Of a stretch of 63,071 nucleotides of DNA, positions 8,700-16,771 are shown piece by piece. The notes under the pieces were generated by a model. The model was not told where the DNA came from and did not search any database. It saw nothing but the letters and a program-made list of their open reading frames with translations. The stretch covers positions 397,331 to 460,401 of the forward strand of contig NZ_HG931174.1 in assembly GCF_000582785.1 (NCBI RefSeq), written 5' to 3'. The first letter of the stretch is position 1. The number at the start of each line of letters is the position of its first letter. This stretch comes from Candidatus Blastococcus massiliensis AP3 (GTDB taxonomy: Bacteria; Actinomycetota; Actinomycetes; Mycobacteriales; Geodermatophilaceae). A program made the translations under genes and the position numbers.

Positions 8700-10385
8700 T
8701 CAGCGGAGGCGGAGCCGGCGCGCGCGCCGCACGACCAGCAGCGTCGTCCCGGCCAGGCCGGCACCGGCCAGCGCCACGGCCAGGCCGCCGAGCGAGGCGG
8801 TCCCGGAGGTGGGCTCCAGCATCGGGGAGGCGAGAACGGCGGACCGGTCCTCCGTCGGGAACCAGGGCACGGTCAGCGGGTCCACCTCCGCGACGGCGGG
8901 ACCGGTCGCGGGGGACGGCGACGTGCCGGCGCCCTGTCCGGACCGGGCGGTGCCCGCCTGGAGCTGACCGGCGCCGTTGTCGCGCGGGGCCGCGGGGACG
9001 ACGGCCTGCCCCGCGGCCGTGGGCACCACGTCGATCGATGCGCCGTCGGCGAGCGAGCGCACCGTCACGGTGAAGTCCCCGCCCGACAGGACGATCGGCT
9101 CGCCGGCGGGCAGCGCCGTCTGCAGGTCGGCGTCCCACCCGGCCGCGGCCGCCGGTGTGCCGTCCAGCAGCACGGCGGTGTCGGGGAAGGTCGCCGACCG
9201 GCGCAGCAGGACGCCGCTGTCGAGCCCGTAGCGGTTCTCGGCGGGACTGCCCAGCCAGGAGTCCTGCCGCGTCGCGCTGCGGTACTCCAGCCAGTAGTCG
9301 GTTCCCTCGGCGTCGGTGAGCCGGATCGCCCGGGTCCCGGAGCCGGTGGCCAGCGGAGCCAGGAGCAGGCTCTCGGGCGCGTCGTGGACGCCCAGGTGGC
9401 GCGTCCCGCTCGCGGGCAGCGCCCCGAGCAGCGCCGCCTGGGGGGCGCTCAGCGAGCCCAGGTGCTTCCAGGAGGCGCCCATGACGTCGTAGTAGTCGCG
9501 GTAGCCGGCGGTGCGGCACGTCCCGGTCTCGAGGGCGCCGTCGCACTGCAACGCCGACGAGTGGTTGAGGCCGAAGTTGTGGCCCAGCTCGTGGGCGATG
9601 ACCGACGTCAGCTGGTCGCGGACGTAGAGCAGACCGCCCGAGCCGGGGCCGCTGCCGACCTCGGCGAGGGCGTAGTAGCAGCCGGGCTGGTTGCGGGTCT
9701 GGCTGCTGAGCCGGAGCAGCAGGTGCTTGCCGGGCCCCGGCTGGAAGCCCACCTCGGCGGCGACCTCGTTCCACAGCGCCCGCGCGTCCGCACACCCGGT
9801 CGTCGTGGTGATCCACTCGTGCGTGGGGCCGACGCCGACGCGGACGGCGCCGCCGGTCTGGCTCGACCAGAACTCCGCCACGGGGCCGCTGACGAGCGCG
9901 GCGACCTGGCCGGCGGTGGCACCGGCGTCCGGCGCGGTGCCGGCCGGCGCGACCAGGACGACGGTGACCTCGTTGGTGACGGGACCGGGCAGCACGGCCG
10001 CGGGCGCCGGCGGGACGACAGCGCCCGTGCTCAGCACGGGGAGCGGCTCGCCGTCCTCCTCGCCGGTGACCTCGCCGTCGACGTCCAGGGTGACGGTGGA
10101 GCCGACCGGGAGGTCCTCGACGTCGGCGCTCTGCACGGGCACGGCGCCCTGGGCCGTCTCCACCCAGGTCAGCGGGTCGGCATCGTGCCCGTGGCCGTGG
10201 TGGTCGTGGTGCTCGGTCTCGGGCACCGCCTGCACGAGTCGACCGACGACGGTCGTGCCGGCGGGCTCGTCGGCGGAGGCCACGGCCACCACCGGCCCGG
10301 CCGTGACCGCAGCGGCGACCGCGCCGGCGACGACGAGGACGCGCAGGAGGGCAGCGGGACGGCGGAGACCGCGAGCAGGAGACAT
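8700..10385 (-). CDS. Secreted, membrane-anchored metzincin zinc metalloprotease
   Basis: A 561-residue exported protease. A signal peptide covers residues 1-38. A pro-region contains a striking His/Asp stretch near 58-70. The catalytic motif HELGHNFGLNH (HExxHxxGxxH) is at 265-275 and the Met-turn YDVMG around 299-303, which places it in the metzincin clan close to reprolysin/gametolysin-like families. Cysteines around 198, 236, 281 and 290 may form disulphides. The C-terminus is a Pro/Ser/Thr-rich spacer, one membrane segment and a basic tail, without an LPxTG sorting motif, so it should be tail-anchored to the outside. ATG 10385 is preferred over 10397 because AGGAG lies 6 nt before it. 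It is a paralogue of the next gene upstream. Substrate unknown. Confidence 0.88.
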   Translation of the reverse strand: MSPARGLRRPAALLRVLVVAGAVAAAVTAGPVVAVASADEPAGTTVVGRLVQAVPETEHHDHHGHGHDADPLTWVETAQGAVPVQSADVEDLPVGSTVTLDVDGEVTGEEDGEPLPVLSTGAVVPPAPAAVLPGPVTNEVTVVLVAPAGTAPDAGATAGQVAALVSGPVAEFWSSQTGGAVRVGVGPTHEWITTTTGCADARALWNEVAAEVGFQPGPGKHLLLRLSSQTRNQPGCYYALAEVGSGPGSGGLLYVRDQLTSVIAHELGHNFGLNHSSALQCDGALETGTCRTAGYRDYYDVMGASWKHLGSLSAPQAALLGALPASGTRHLGVHDAPESLLLAPLATGSGTRAIRLTDAEGTDYWLEYRSATRQDSWLGSPAENRYGLDSGVLLRRSATFPDTAVLLDGTPAAAAGWDADLQTALPAGEPIVLSGGDFTVTVRSLADGASIDVVPTAAGQAVVPAAPRDNGAGQLQAGTARSGQGAGTSPSPATGPAVAEVDPLTVPWFPTEDRSAVLASPMLEPTSGTASLGGLAVALAGAGLAGTTLLVVRRARRLRLR

Positions 10386-10496
10386 CCACTCCTGCATCGG
10401 CGGCTTCGGCGGCGACCGGCACGACCTTCAGCCCAAACGCGGACACATCCGTCGCACCCGCCGCAGTCCTCACACCCGGCCCGCGGGTCCCGTCGC

Positions 10497-12842
10497 TCAG
10501 CGCCTGGAGACCTGGCCCCGACCGTCGACGACGAGCAGGCCGCCCTGGAACCGCTGCTGGAGGACCACACCCCCGCGGAGGACGAAGTGCGGTGCGTCGA
10601 CCGGGTAGCCGAGCCGCCCTCGCTCCCAGCCCTGCCCTTCCCAGGCCCGCCGGATCGCCTCGGCCCAGCCACCCACCGGATGGGCACCCGACCTCGGCGA
10701 CCAGTAGACGGCGCCGCCCTGGAACGGCTGGAAACAGCCGCCGTCCCGCAGACCGCACACCTCGTTGCCCACCGGATAGCCCAGGCCACCGAGCTCCCAG
10801 CCCTGCTGAGCCCAGCGCTGCCCGATCGCACCCAGCACCACGTGCGCACCCGAGGCCGGCGACCAGTACACCGACCCACCCTGGAACGCCTGGAAACAAC
10901 CACCGCCCCGCAGACCGCACACCTCGCCGCCCACCGGATAGCCCAGGCCACCGAGCTCCCGGCCCTGCTGAGCCCAGCGCTGCCCGATCGCACCCAGCAC
11001 CACGTGCGCACCCGAGGCCGGCGACCAGTACACCGACCCACCCTGGAAGTGCTGGGAACACCCACCGGCCCGCCGCCCGCAGGCGGGCTCGCCCAGCGGC
11101 CTTCCGAGCCGGCCGTCCGCCCCTCCCGTGCTCCGCCACGGGGACCCGAGCGCGCCCCAGACCAGGGCGGGACGCCCGGTCACGTCCCTGACCAGATGGC
11201 CGCCCTGGAACGTCTGGTAGCAGGCGGCGGTGCACCGCAGCGCGTCGACGGGGTAGCCGAGCACGCCGCTGGCACCGCCCCGCGCGCGCCAGGCGGCCAG
11301 CTCGACCGAGCCCATCACCTGCGCTCCGGTCGCCGGGCTCCACGAGACCAGGCCGCCGAGGTACTCGCGGGCACAGCCACCAGCGGGGAGGCCGCAGGCC
11401 AGGGCCGCGCGGGCCGGCCCGAGCGGCCCGGCGTCCCCGCCCAGCCGCCGGTGCAGCGCATCGACGGGATGCATGACGTCGGCACCGCTCAGCACGCGGA
11501 CCTGTGCCGAGGTGGCGGTGAGCTGCACGAGCTCCACCTCGAAGCGGCCGCCGGCGAGGACGACCCGCTGCCCGGCGGTGCGCAGGGCCGTCTGGGAGTC
11601 AGTGCTCCAGGACGCCGCCGGGGAGGGGGTGGCGTCCAGCAGCAGGGAGGTGTTCTGCCCGGTCGCGCTCTGGCGCACGAGGACGCCGGTGCCCAGCCCG
11701 AACACGTCCTGGGGTGTGCCCAGCCAGCCGTCCGTGCCCGTGGCCGAACGCAGCTCCACCCAGTACTGGGTCGAGCCGTCGGTCAGTGTCAGCGCGCGCA
11801 CCCCGGAGGTGGCCGCGACGGGCGACAGGGACACCGTCGTCGCCGGGTCGGCCGCCGTCAGGGCGACGACCCGGGCGGGCGGCAGGACGTTCAGCCGGGC
11901 GGCGTGCGGGGCGCCGAGCGAGCCCACCTGCGACCAGGAGTAGCCCATGACGTCGTAGCCGTCCCCGTACGCGGTCACCGAGCAGCTGCCCGCGTCGACC
12001 GAGCCGTCGCACTGACGGAGCGAGGCGTGCCCGAGGGAGAAGTTGTGCCCGAACTCGTGGGCGATCAGCGACGTCAGCACGTCGGTCACCCAGAGCCGGC
12101 CGCCACTGCCGATCCCGCTACCGACCTGGGCGAGACCGGCCCCGCAGCCCGGCGCCGCACGGGAGACGTAGAGGAGCAGGTGCCGGCCGGGGCCACCGGC
12201 CCAGCCGACCGCGGAGGCGACCTCGTTCCACAGCGAGCTGGGACTCGCGCACGTGGCCGTGGTGACCATCCAGTCCCGCTGGCCGGTCACCTGCAGCTGG
12301 ACCTGTCCCCCGGTCTGCTCGGCCCAGAACGTCCGGACCGGCCCGTCGACGGCGCTGACCACGTCGGCGAGCCGGCGACCGTCCGTCGGCACGCCACCCG
12401 GCTGAACCATCACGACGGTGACCTGGTTGGTGCCGCCGACGAGGGCGGACGACGTCGGTGCCGCCTCGAGCACCTCCACGTCGACCACCGTGCGGGCCGG
12501 TTCGAGGCCCTCGTCCGCGGCCTCGTCGCGGACCTCGCCGCCCACGGTGACCTCGACGAGGGCACCGGCGGCCAGACCGGCGCTCCGGGGCAGCTCGGCG
12601 GTGGGCACGCGGACGCTGTCGCCGTCGGCTGTCTCCACCCACGACAGGGGTCCCTGCTCCGCGTGCTGGTCGGCCTCGTGTGCGTGGGCGAACTCCGGCC
12701 ACGCCTGGACGAGCTCTCCCACGACGGTGTCCAGCTGGTCGGCACGGGCGGCCGAGGAGCCGGCCACCACGAACACGGGCACGGTCACGACGGCGGCGGC
12801 CAGCGCGGCGAACGGGGCGCGGAGGCGGACGAGCGGGTTCAC
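10497..12842 (-). CDS. Secreted metzincin metalloprotease with six LGFP repeats
   Basis: A 781-residue exported protease similar over its first ~480 residues to the neighbour at 8700-10385. It has a signal peptide (1-34), the zinc motif HEFGHNFSLGH at 262-272 and the Met-turn YDVMG. The third-ligand motif has Ser269 where metzincins normally have Gly. Instead of a membrane anchor, the C-terminal 300 residues hold six LGFP-type units (for example GLGYPVGNEVCGL with FQGGSVYWSP), a repeat linked in the family to cell-wall attachment. Two of the units are nearly identical in DNA. GTG 12842 is preceded by CAGGAG. The gap to the paralogue is 111 bp, so they may be transcribed together. Confidence 0.88.
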   Translation of the reverse strand: MNPLVRLRAPFAALAAAVVTVPVFVVAGSSAARADQLDTVVGELVQAWPEFAHAHEADQHAEQGPLSWVETADGDSVRVPTAELPRSAGLAAGALVEVTVGGEVRDEAADEGLEPARTVVDVEVLEAAPTSSALVGGTNQVTVVMVQPGGVPTDGRRLADVVSAVDGPVRTFWAEQTGGQVQLQVTGQRDWMVTTATCASPSSLWNEVASAVGWAGGPGRHLLLYVSRAAPGCGAGLAQVGSGIGSGGRLWVTDVLTSLIAHEFGHNFSLGHASLRQCDGSVDAGSCSVTAYGDGYDVMGYSWSQVGSLGAPHAARLNVLPPARVVALTAADPATTVSLSPVAATSGVRALTLTDGSTQYWVELRSATGTDGWLGTPQDVFGLGTGVLVRQSATGQNTSLLLDATPSPAASWSTDSQTALRTAGQRVVLAGGRFEVELVQLTATSAQVRVLSGADVMHPVDALHRRLGGDAGPLGPARAALACGLPAGGCAREYLGGLVSWSPATGAQVMGSVELAAWRARGGASGVLGYPVDALRCTAACYQTFQGGHLVRDVTGRPALVWGALGSPWRSTGGADGRLGRPLGEPACGRRAGGCSQHFQGGSVYWSPASGAHVVLGAIGQRWAQQGRELGGLGYPVGGEVCGLRGGGCFQAFQGGSVYWSPASGAHVVLGAIGQRWAQQGWELGGLGYPVGNEVCGLRDGGCFQPFQGGAVYWSPRSGAHPVGGWAEAIRRAWEGQGWERGRLGYPVDAPHFVLRGGVVLQQRFQGGLLVVDGRGQVSRR
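10741..11064. repeat. Direct repeat of 162 bp inside the LGFP region
   Basis: Two adjacent 162-bp (54-codon) units, roughly 10741-10902 and 10903-11064, are nearly identical at DNA level, while the other LGFP units of the same gene have diverged. The repeat keeps the reading frame, so unequal crossing-over could change repeat number without breaking the gene. Confidence 0.8.
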
Positions 12843-12913
12843 GAGCTACTCCTGGAAGAAGGGGGTCCTCTTCCATCGGCTCGTCCTGGCCACTCCCTGA
12901 GCGGTCCGCCCGG

Positions 12914-14317
12914 TCAGGCCAGGTGATCGGCCCCCATGAGCCGCCGTCCGGCCTCGGTGATCGAGCCCGACAGCGACGGGTAGATGGCGAAGGTCTGCGC
13001 CAGGTCGGCCGCAGTGAGCCCCTTGGTCACCGCGAGCGCGATGGGCAGGATCAGCTCCGAGGCTCCCGGTGCCACGACGACACCGCCCATGACCACGCCG
13101 CTGGACCGCCGGGCGAACAGCTTGACGAACCCGTCGTGCAGATCGGCCATCTTGGCGCGGGCGTTGGTGGCCAGCGGCAGCCGCACCACCTCGACGTCGT
13201 CGCCCTCGGCGACGTGCGCCTCCTGCACGCCGACCGTCGCGATCTCGGGGTGGGTGAAGACGTTCGCCGCCACCGTCTTGAGCTTGATCGGGGCCACCGC
13301 CTCCCCCAGGGCGTGCCACATGGCGATGCGACCCTGCATGGCCGCCACCGAGGCCAGCTGGAAGATCCCGGTCACGTCACCGGCCGCGTACACGCCGGCG
13401 ACCGAGGTCCGCGACACGCGGTCGACGACGACGTGCCCCGCCTCGGTCAGCTCGATCCCGCACGCCGCGAGGTTCAGCCCGGCGGTGTTCGGCACGGTGC
13501 CCACGGTCATGAGCGCGTGCGAGCCCTCGACCGTGCGACCGTCGGTGAGCTCGACCGAGACGCCCTTCTCCGAGCGCCGCACGCCGGCCGCCCGGCCGCG
13601 CTCGAGCCGGCCGCCGCGGGACTGGAAGACCTGCTCCAGCACCTCGGCGGCGTCGGAGTCCTCGCCGGGGAGCACGCGGTCGCGGGAGGAGACCAGGGTG
13701 ACCGGCACGCCGGCCTCCAGGTAGCCGGAGGCGAACTCCGCACCCGTGACACCGGAGCCCACGACCACGAGGTGCTCGGGCATCTCGGCCAGGTCGTACA
13801 CGTCGCGCCAGTCGAGGATCCGCTCGTGATCGGGTTCGGCCCCGGGCAGCACCCGCGGGTCGGCGCCGGTGGCGATGAGGACGACGTCGCCCTCCAGCTC
13901 CTCGGTGACCGCGCCGTCGGCGTCGACGACCTCCACGCGGTGCGCCGCCAGGCCGCGCATGTCGTCGGAGAGCCGTCCGCCGCCGCGCACGATGCGCACG
14001 CCCTCGGCCGCGAGCCGCTCGTGGATGTCGGCGGACTGCGCCATCGCCAGGTGCTTGACCCGCTGGTTGGCCGCGGGCAGGTCCAGCCCGACCCGCGACA
14101 GCTCGGCGCCGTGCACCCCGAGCGCGGCCGAGTGGCGGACCGACGTCATCGCACCGGCCGAGGCGATCAAGGTCTTCGAGGGCACGCAGTCGGACAGGAC
14201 GCTGGCGCCACCGATGCCGTCGCGTTCGATCACGGTGACCTGTGCACCGAGCTGGGCGGCGACGAGCGCGGCCTCGTAGCCGGCCGGTCCGCCGCCGATG
14301 ATCACGATGCGGGTCAT
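12914..14317 (-). CDS. lpdA: NAD(P)H-quinone dehydrogenase / flavoprotein disulfide reductase (LpdA type)
   Basis: A 467-residue two-dinucleotide-binding flavoprotein. The FAD loop GGGPAGYEAA is at the N-terminus, and the NAD(P) loop VVGSGVTGAEFASGY is near the middle. At the redox-active site the sequence is GGASVLSDCVPSKT: only the second cysteine of the usual CxxxxC pair is present, so it cannot form the normal redox disulphide. This is the signature of the mycobacterial Rv3303c (LpdA) group, which reduces quinones rather than lipoamide. The dimerisation domain with VFTHPEIATVG is at the C-terminus. GGAGAAG lies before ATG 14317. Confidence 0.88.
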   Translation of the reverse strand: MTRIVIIGGGPAGYEAALVAAQLGAQVTVIERDGIGGASVLSDCVPSKTLIASAGAMTSVRHSAALGVHGAELSRVGLDLPAANQRVKHLAMAQSADIHERLAAEGVRIVRGGGRLSDDMRGLAAHRVEVVDADGAVTEELEGDVVLIATGADPRVLPGAEPDHERILDWRDVYDLAEMPEHLVVVGSGVTGAEFASGYLEAGVPVTLVSSRDRVLPGEDSDAAEVLEQVFQSRGGRLERGRAAGVRRSEKGVSVELTDGRTVEGSHALMTVGTVPNTAGLNLAACGIELTEAGHVVVDRVSRTSVAGVYAAGDVTGIFQLASVAAMQGRIAMWHALGEAVAPIKLKTVAANVFTHPEIATVGVQEAHVAEGDDVEVVRLPLATNARAKMADLHDGFVKLFARRSSGVVMGGVVVAPGASELILPIALAVTKGLTAADLAQTFAIYPSLSGSITEAGRRLMGADHLA

Positions 14318-14381
14318 GGGTCTTCTCCGATGCTGTGCGGGGGTTCGCCGGCCATTGTCCCGCGACGACGCCCGAACGGCG

Positions 14382-15101
14382 TCAGGACGCGGGCGGGGAC
14401 GGCGTGCGGCGGATCCGCCAGACGGCGGAGACGGCCTCCACCGCGATGCCGGTGCTCATCTTCGACACCCCGACCTCGCGGTCGCGGAAGACGATCGGCA
14501 CCTCCACGACGACGGCGCCCGCCTGCAGCGCGCGGTACGTCGTCTCGATCTGGTACCCGTAGCCGTTCGCCGCGAAGGAGTCGACGTCGAGGCGGGTCAG
14601 GAGGTCCGCGCGCCAGGCCTTGAATCCGCCGGTGAGGTCGCGCACCGGCGCCCGGAGCACCGAGCGCGCGTACAGGTTCCCCACCCAGGAGACGGTCCGG
14701 CGGCTCCAGGGCCAGTCCGCCACCTCCCCGCCGGGCACGTAGCGGGAACCGATCACCAGGTCGGCGTCGCCGATCCGGGTCAGCAGGTCGTCGACCGCGC
14801 GGGGGTCGTGCGAGCCGTCGACGTCCATCTGCACGATGACGTCCCAGCGCTCCTGTCCGAGCGCCCACCGGAAGCCGGCCACGTAGGCCGTGCCGAGGCC
14901 GAGCTTGCCCGAGCGCTCCAGCAGGTGGACCCGCCCCGGGTGCTCGGTCGCGAGCGCCTCGACCTCCGCGGCGGTGCCGTCGGGCGACCCGTCGTCGACG
15001 ACGAGGACATCGGGCCGCGCCGGGCGGTCGAGCACCGCCTCGACGTGCCGACGCACGTTCTCGACCTCGTTGTAGGTCGGCGTGACCACCAGGACGCGCA
15101 C
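14382..15101 (-). CDS. Polyprenol monophosphomannose synthase (GT2)
   Basis: A 239-residue family 2 glycosyltransferase of the Dpm1/Ppm1-catalytic type. Motifs include VVTPTYNEVENV, VVDDGSPDGTA, QMDVDGSHDP (the metal-binding DxD) and LTGGFKAWR. It should transfer mannose from GDP-mannose to polyprenyl phosphate on the cytoplasmic face, giving the donor for membrane mannosyltransferases. I prefer GTG 15101, which has AGAGAAGG just before it, over GTG 15134, which begins inside the end of the previous gene's spacer. The neighbour upstream encodes an MptB-like enzyme that would use the product. Confidence 0.88.
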   Translation of the reverse strand: MRVLVVTPTYNEVENVRRHVEAVLDRPARPDVLVVDDGSPDGTAAEVEALATEHPGRVHLLERSGKLGLGTAYVAGFRWALGQERWDVIVQMDVDGSHDPRAVDDLLTRIGDADLVIGSRYVPGGEVADWPWSRRTVSWVGNLYARSVLRAPVRDLTGGFKAWRADLLTRLDVDSFAANGYGYQIETTYRALQAGAVVVEVPIVFRDREVGVSKMSTGIAVEAVSAVWRIRRTPSPPAS

Positions 15102-15135
15102 GGTGCCTTCTCTCTGCTCGGACGGTGGGGACACG

Positions 15136-16629
15136 TCAGTGGACGCCCGCAGGATCCTGCCGGGCCCGCCACTGACGACGTCGCAGGGCCCAGGCGATGC
15201 CGCCGACGAGGACGACGGCGTAGACCCCCAGGACGAACCGGTCGACGCCCGGGCGCGAGAACAGCGCCAGGACCGACTGCCCCCCGGGCTGCGTGGTGAA
15301 CAGCATGAGCACCGACCACACGGCCACCATCGTCCGTTCCGCCCGCGTGCCGGCCGCGGCGAAGATCATGGTCGGCCAGAGGAAGTACCACGGCCACACC
15401 ACCGACCCGGTGACGATGACGACCACGAAGGCCCATCCGGTCACGCGGACCGGACCCCATCGGCCCAGCAGCAGGGTGAGCAGCAGGGTGGCGACCGCGC
15501 CGACGACGAGGGCGGCCAGCCGCAGCCCGTCGAGCGGCGGGTCCTGCAGGTCGATGGTCACGGCGAGCGCCGTCGTCGGCGTGAGGGGCTCGAGCGCCTT
15601 GCCGGGGACCTCGAGGTTGTCCAGCCATCCCCATCCGAAGCCGGACAGCTGGACGCTGAGGGCGAAGGCACCGGCGCCCACGGCGCCGGCGAGGGCGAGC
15701 GCCCGCAGCCGGGCCGGCCAGCCGGTCTGCCTGCGGGCGTAGTCCACGCCGATGACGAAGACGGCGACCAGGGCGATGACCTTCACGCCGGCGGCGGCCA
15801 CGCACAGCAGCACACCCAGGAGCGGCCGTCCGCGCAGGGCGAGCAGCAGACCGGGCAGCACCAGGGCGACCATCAGCGCGTCGTTGTGCGCGGCCGAGAC
15901 GATGTGCAGCAGGACCAGTGGGTTGATCACGCCGAGCCACACGGCCCGGTTGGCCGCGAACCCGTAGTGCCGCGCGATCTTCACCAGGACGACGGCGGCG
16001 AGCAGCCAGGCCGCGACCGACAGCACCCGCAGGGCGACGAACACCGACAGCAGGTCCACCTCGAACACCCGCGACAGCCCGCTCAGGAGGAAGACGAACG
16101 GCGGGCTGTACGGGGTCGGCTCGAAGCGCCAGAACTCCTCGGCGCCGCGCACGACCCACGGGTCCTCGACGACCCCGGGGCCGTTCTCGTACGGGTCGAT
16201 CCCGCTGCGGACGGCGGCGCCGATGGCCGTGTAGAAGTACGCGTCACCGCTGAACAGCGGCGGCCCCACCAGGAGCGGGACCGACCAGAGCGAGCCGACG
16301 AGGAACAGCCAGCGCGCCGCCACCCCGCGCCGCACGGCGACGAGCAGGAGCAGCCACGCGGCCGCCCAGACCGCCAGGACGACCGCGTTCCAGGTCTTCG
16401 CCGCGGTCTTCCCCATCTCCTCGGGAGAGAGCGCCTCGGAGTTCTCGAAGAACCACAGGTCCTCGACGAAGAGGTGGGACCCCAGGGTGGTGCCTGCGAC
16501 GACGAGGTAGGTGGCCGCGGCCAGGCCGAGCAGCGTGGCGGCGACGAGGACCGCGACCGAACGCCGGTCGGGGCGGCGGGGAACGTATGTTGCCGGAGGA
16601 GCCGAGGACTCGTCGGTCCGTCCGGTCAC
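15136..16629 (-). CDS. MptB-like polyprenol-phosphomannose-dependent alpha-1,6-mannosyltransferase
   Basis: A 497-residue polytopic GT-C protein with about a dozen hydrophobic segments. The first large loop contains PLFSGDAYFYTAIGAAVRSG, GIDPYENGP and EPTPYSPP, which resemble the acidic catalytic loop of MptA/MptB enzymes that extend lipomannan with mannose from polyprenyl-phosphomannose outside the membrane. The adjacent PPM synthase supports that donor. The start is GTG 16629 without a clear ribosome binding site. The acceptor in this organism is not known. Assignment to MptB rather than a general GT87-like enzyme is an inference from motifs and context. Confidence 0.75.
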   Translation of the reverse strand: MTGRTDESSAPPATYVPRRPDRRSVAVLVAATLLGLAAATYLVVAGTTLGSHLFVEDLWFFENSEALSPEEMGKTAAKTWNAVVLAVWAAAWLLLLVAVRRGVAARWLFLVGSLWSVPLLVGPPLFSGDAYFYTAIGAAVRSGIDPYENGPGVVEDPWVVRGAEEFWRFEPTPYSPPFVFLLSGLSRVFEVDLLSVFVALRVLSVAAWLLAAVVLVKIARHYGFAANRAVWLGVINPLVLLHIVSAAHNDALMVALVLPGLLLALRGRPLLGVLLCVAAAGVKVIALVAVFVIGVDYARRQTGWPARLRALALAGAVGAGAFALSVQLSGFGWGWLDNLEVPGKALEPLTPTTALAVTIDLQDPPLDGLRLAALVVGAVATLLLTLLLGRWGPVRVTGWAFVVVIVTGSVVWPWYFLWPTMIFAAAGTRAERTMVAVWSVLMLFTTQPGGQSVLALFSRPGVDRFVLGVYAVVLVGGIAWALRRRQWRARQDPAGVH

Positions 16630-16731
16630 GCCTGCGCTGACGGTCGTCTCCTGAGGTCTTCGTAGTTCGCGGTCCGGACCTGAGGCCGCTGAACCGCGGC
16701 GGACCGGCAGACTCCGCGTGAACCGGTCAGC

Positions 16732-16737
16732 ACCCTA
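16732..16737 (-). promoter_or_regulatory. Candidate -10 box upstream of the mannosyltransferase gene
   Basis: TAGGGT on the minus strand about 100 nt before GTG 16629. The surrounding 142-bp gap (16630-16771) otherwise holds only short GC-rich inverted repeats and separates the mannosyltransferase gene from the glycan operon upstream. Confidence 0.35.
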
Positions 16738-16771
16738 ACAGCGCCGGACACCGGGTCCGCCGCGCTCGCGG

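Noticed and set aside
9384-12926. A plus-strand open frame of about 1180 codons
   Set aside because: It lies opposite two clear metalloprotease genes, has low-complexity Arg/Gly/Pro/His translation and no start signal; it is a shadow of high GC content.
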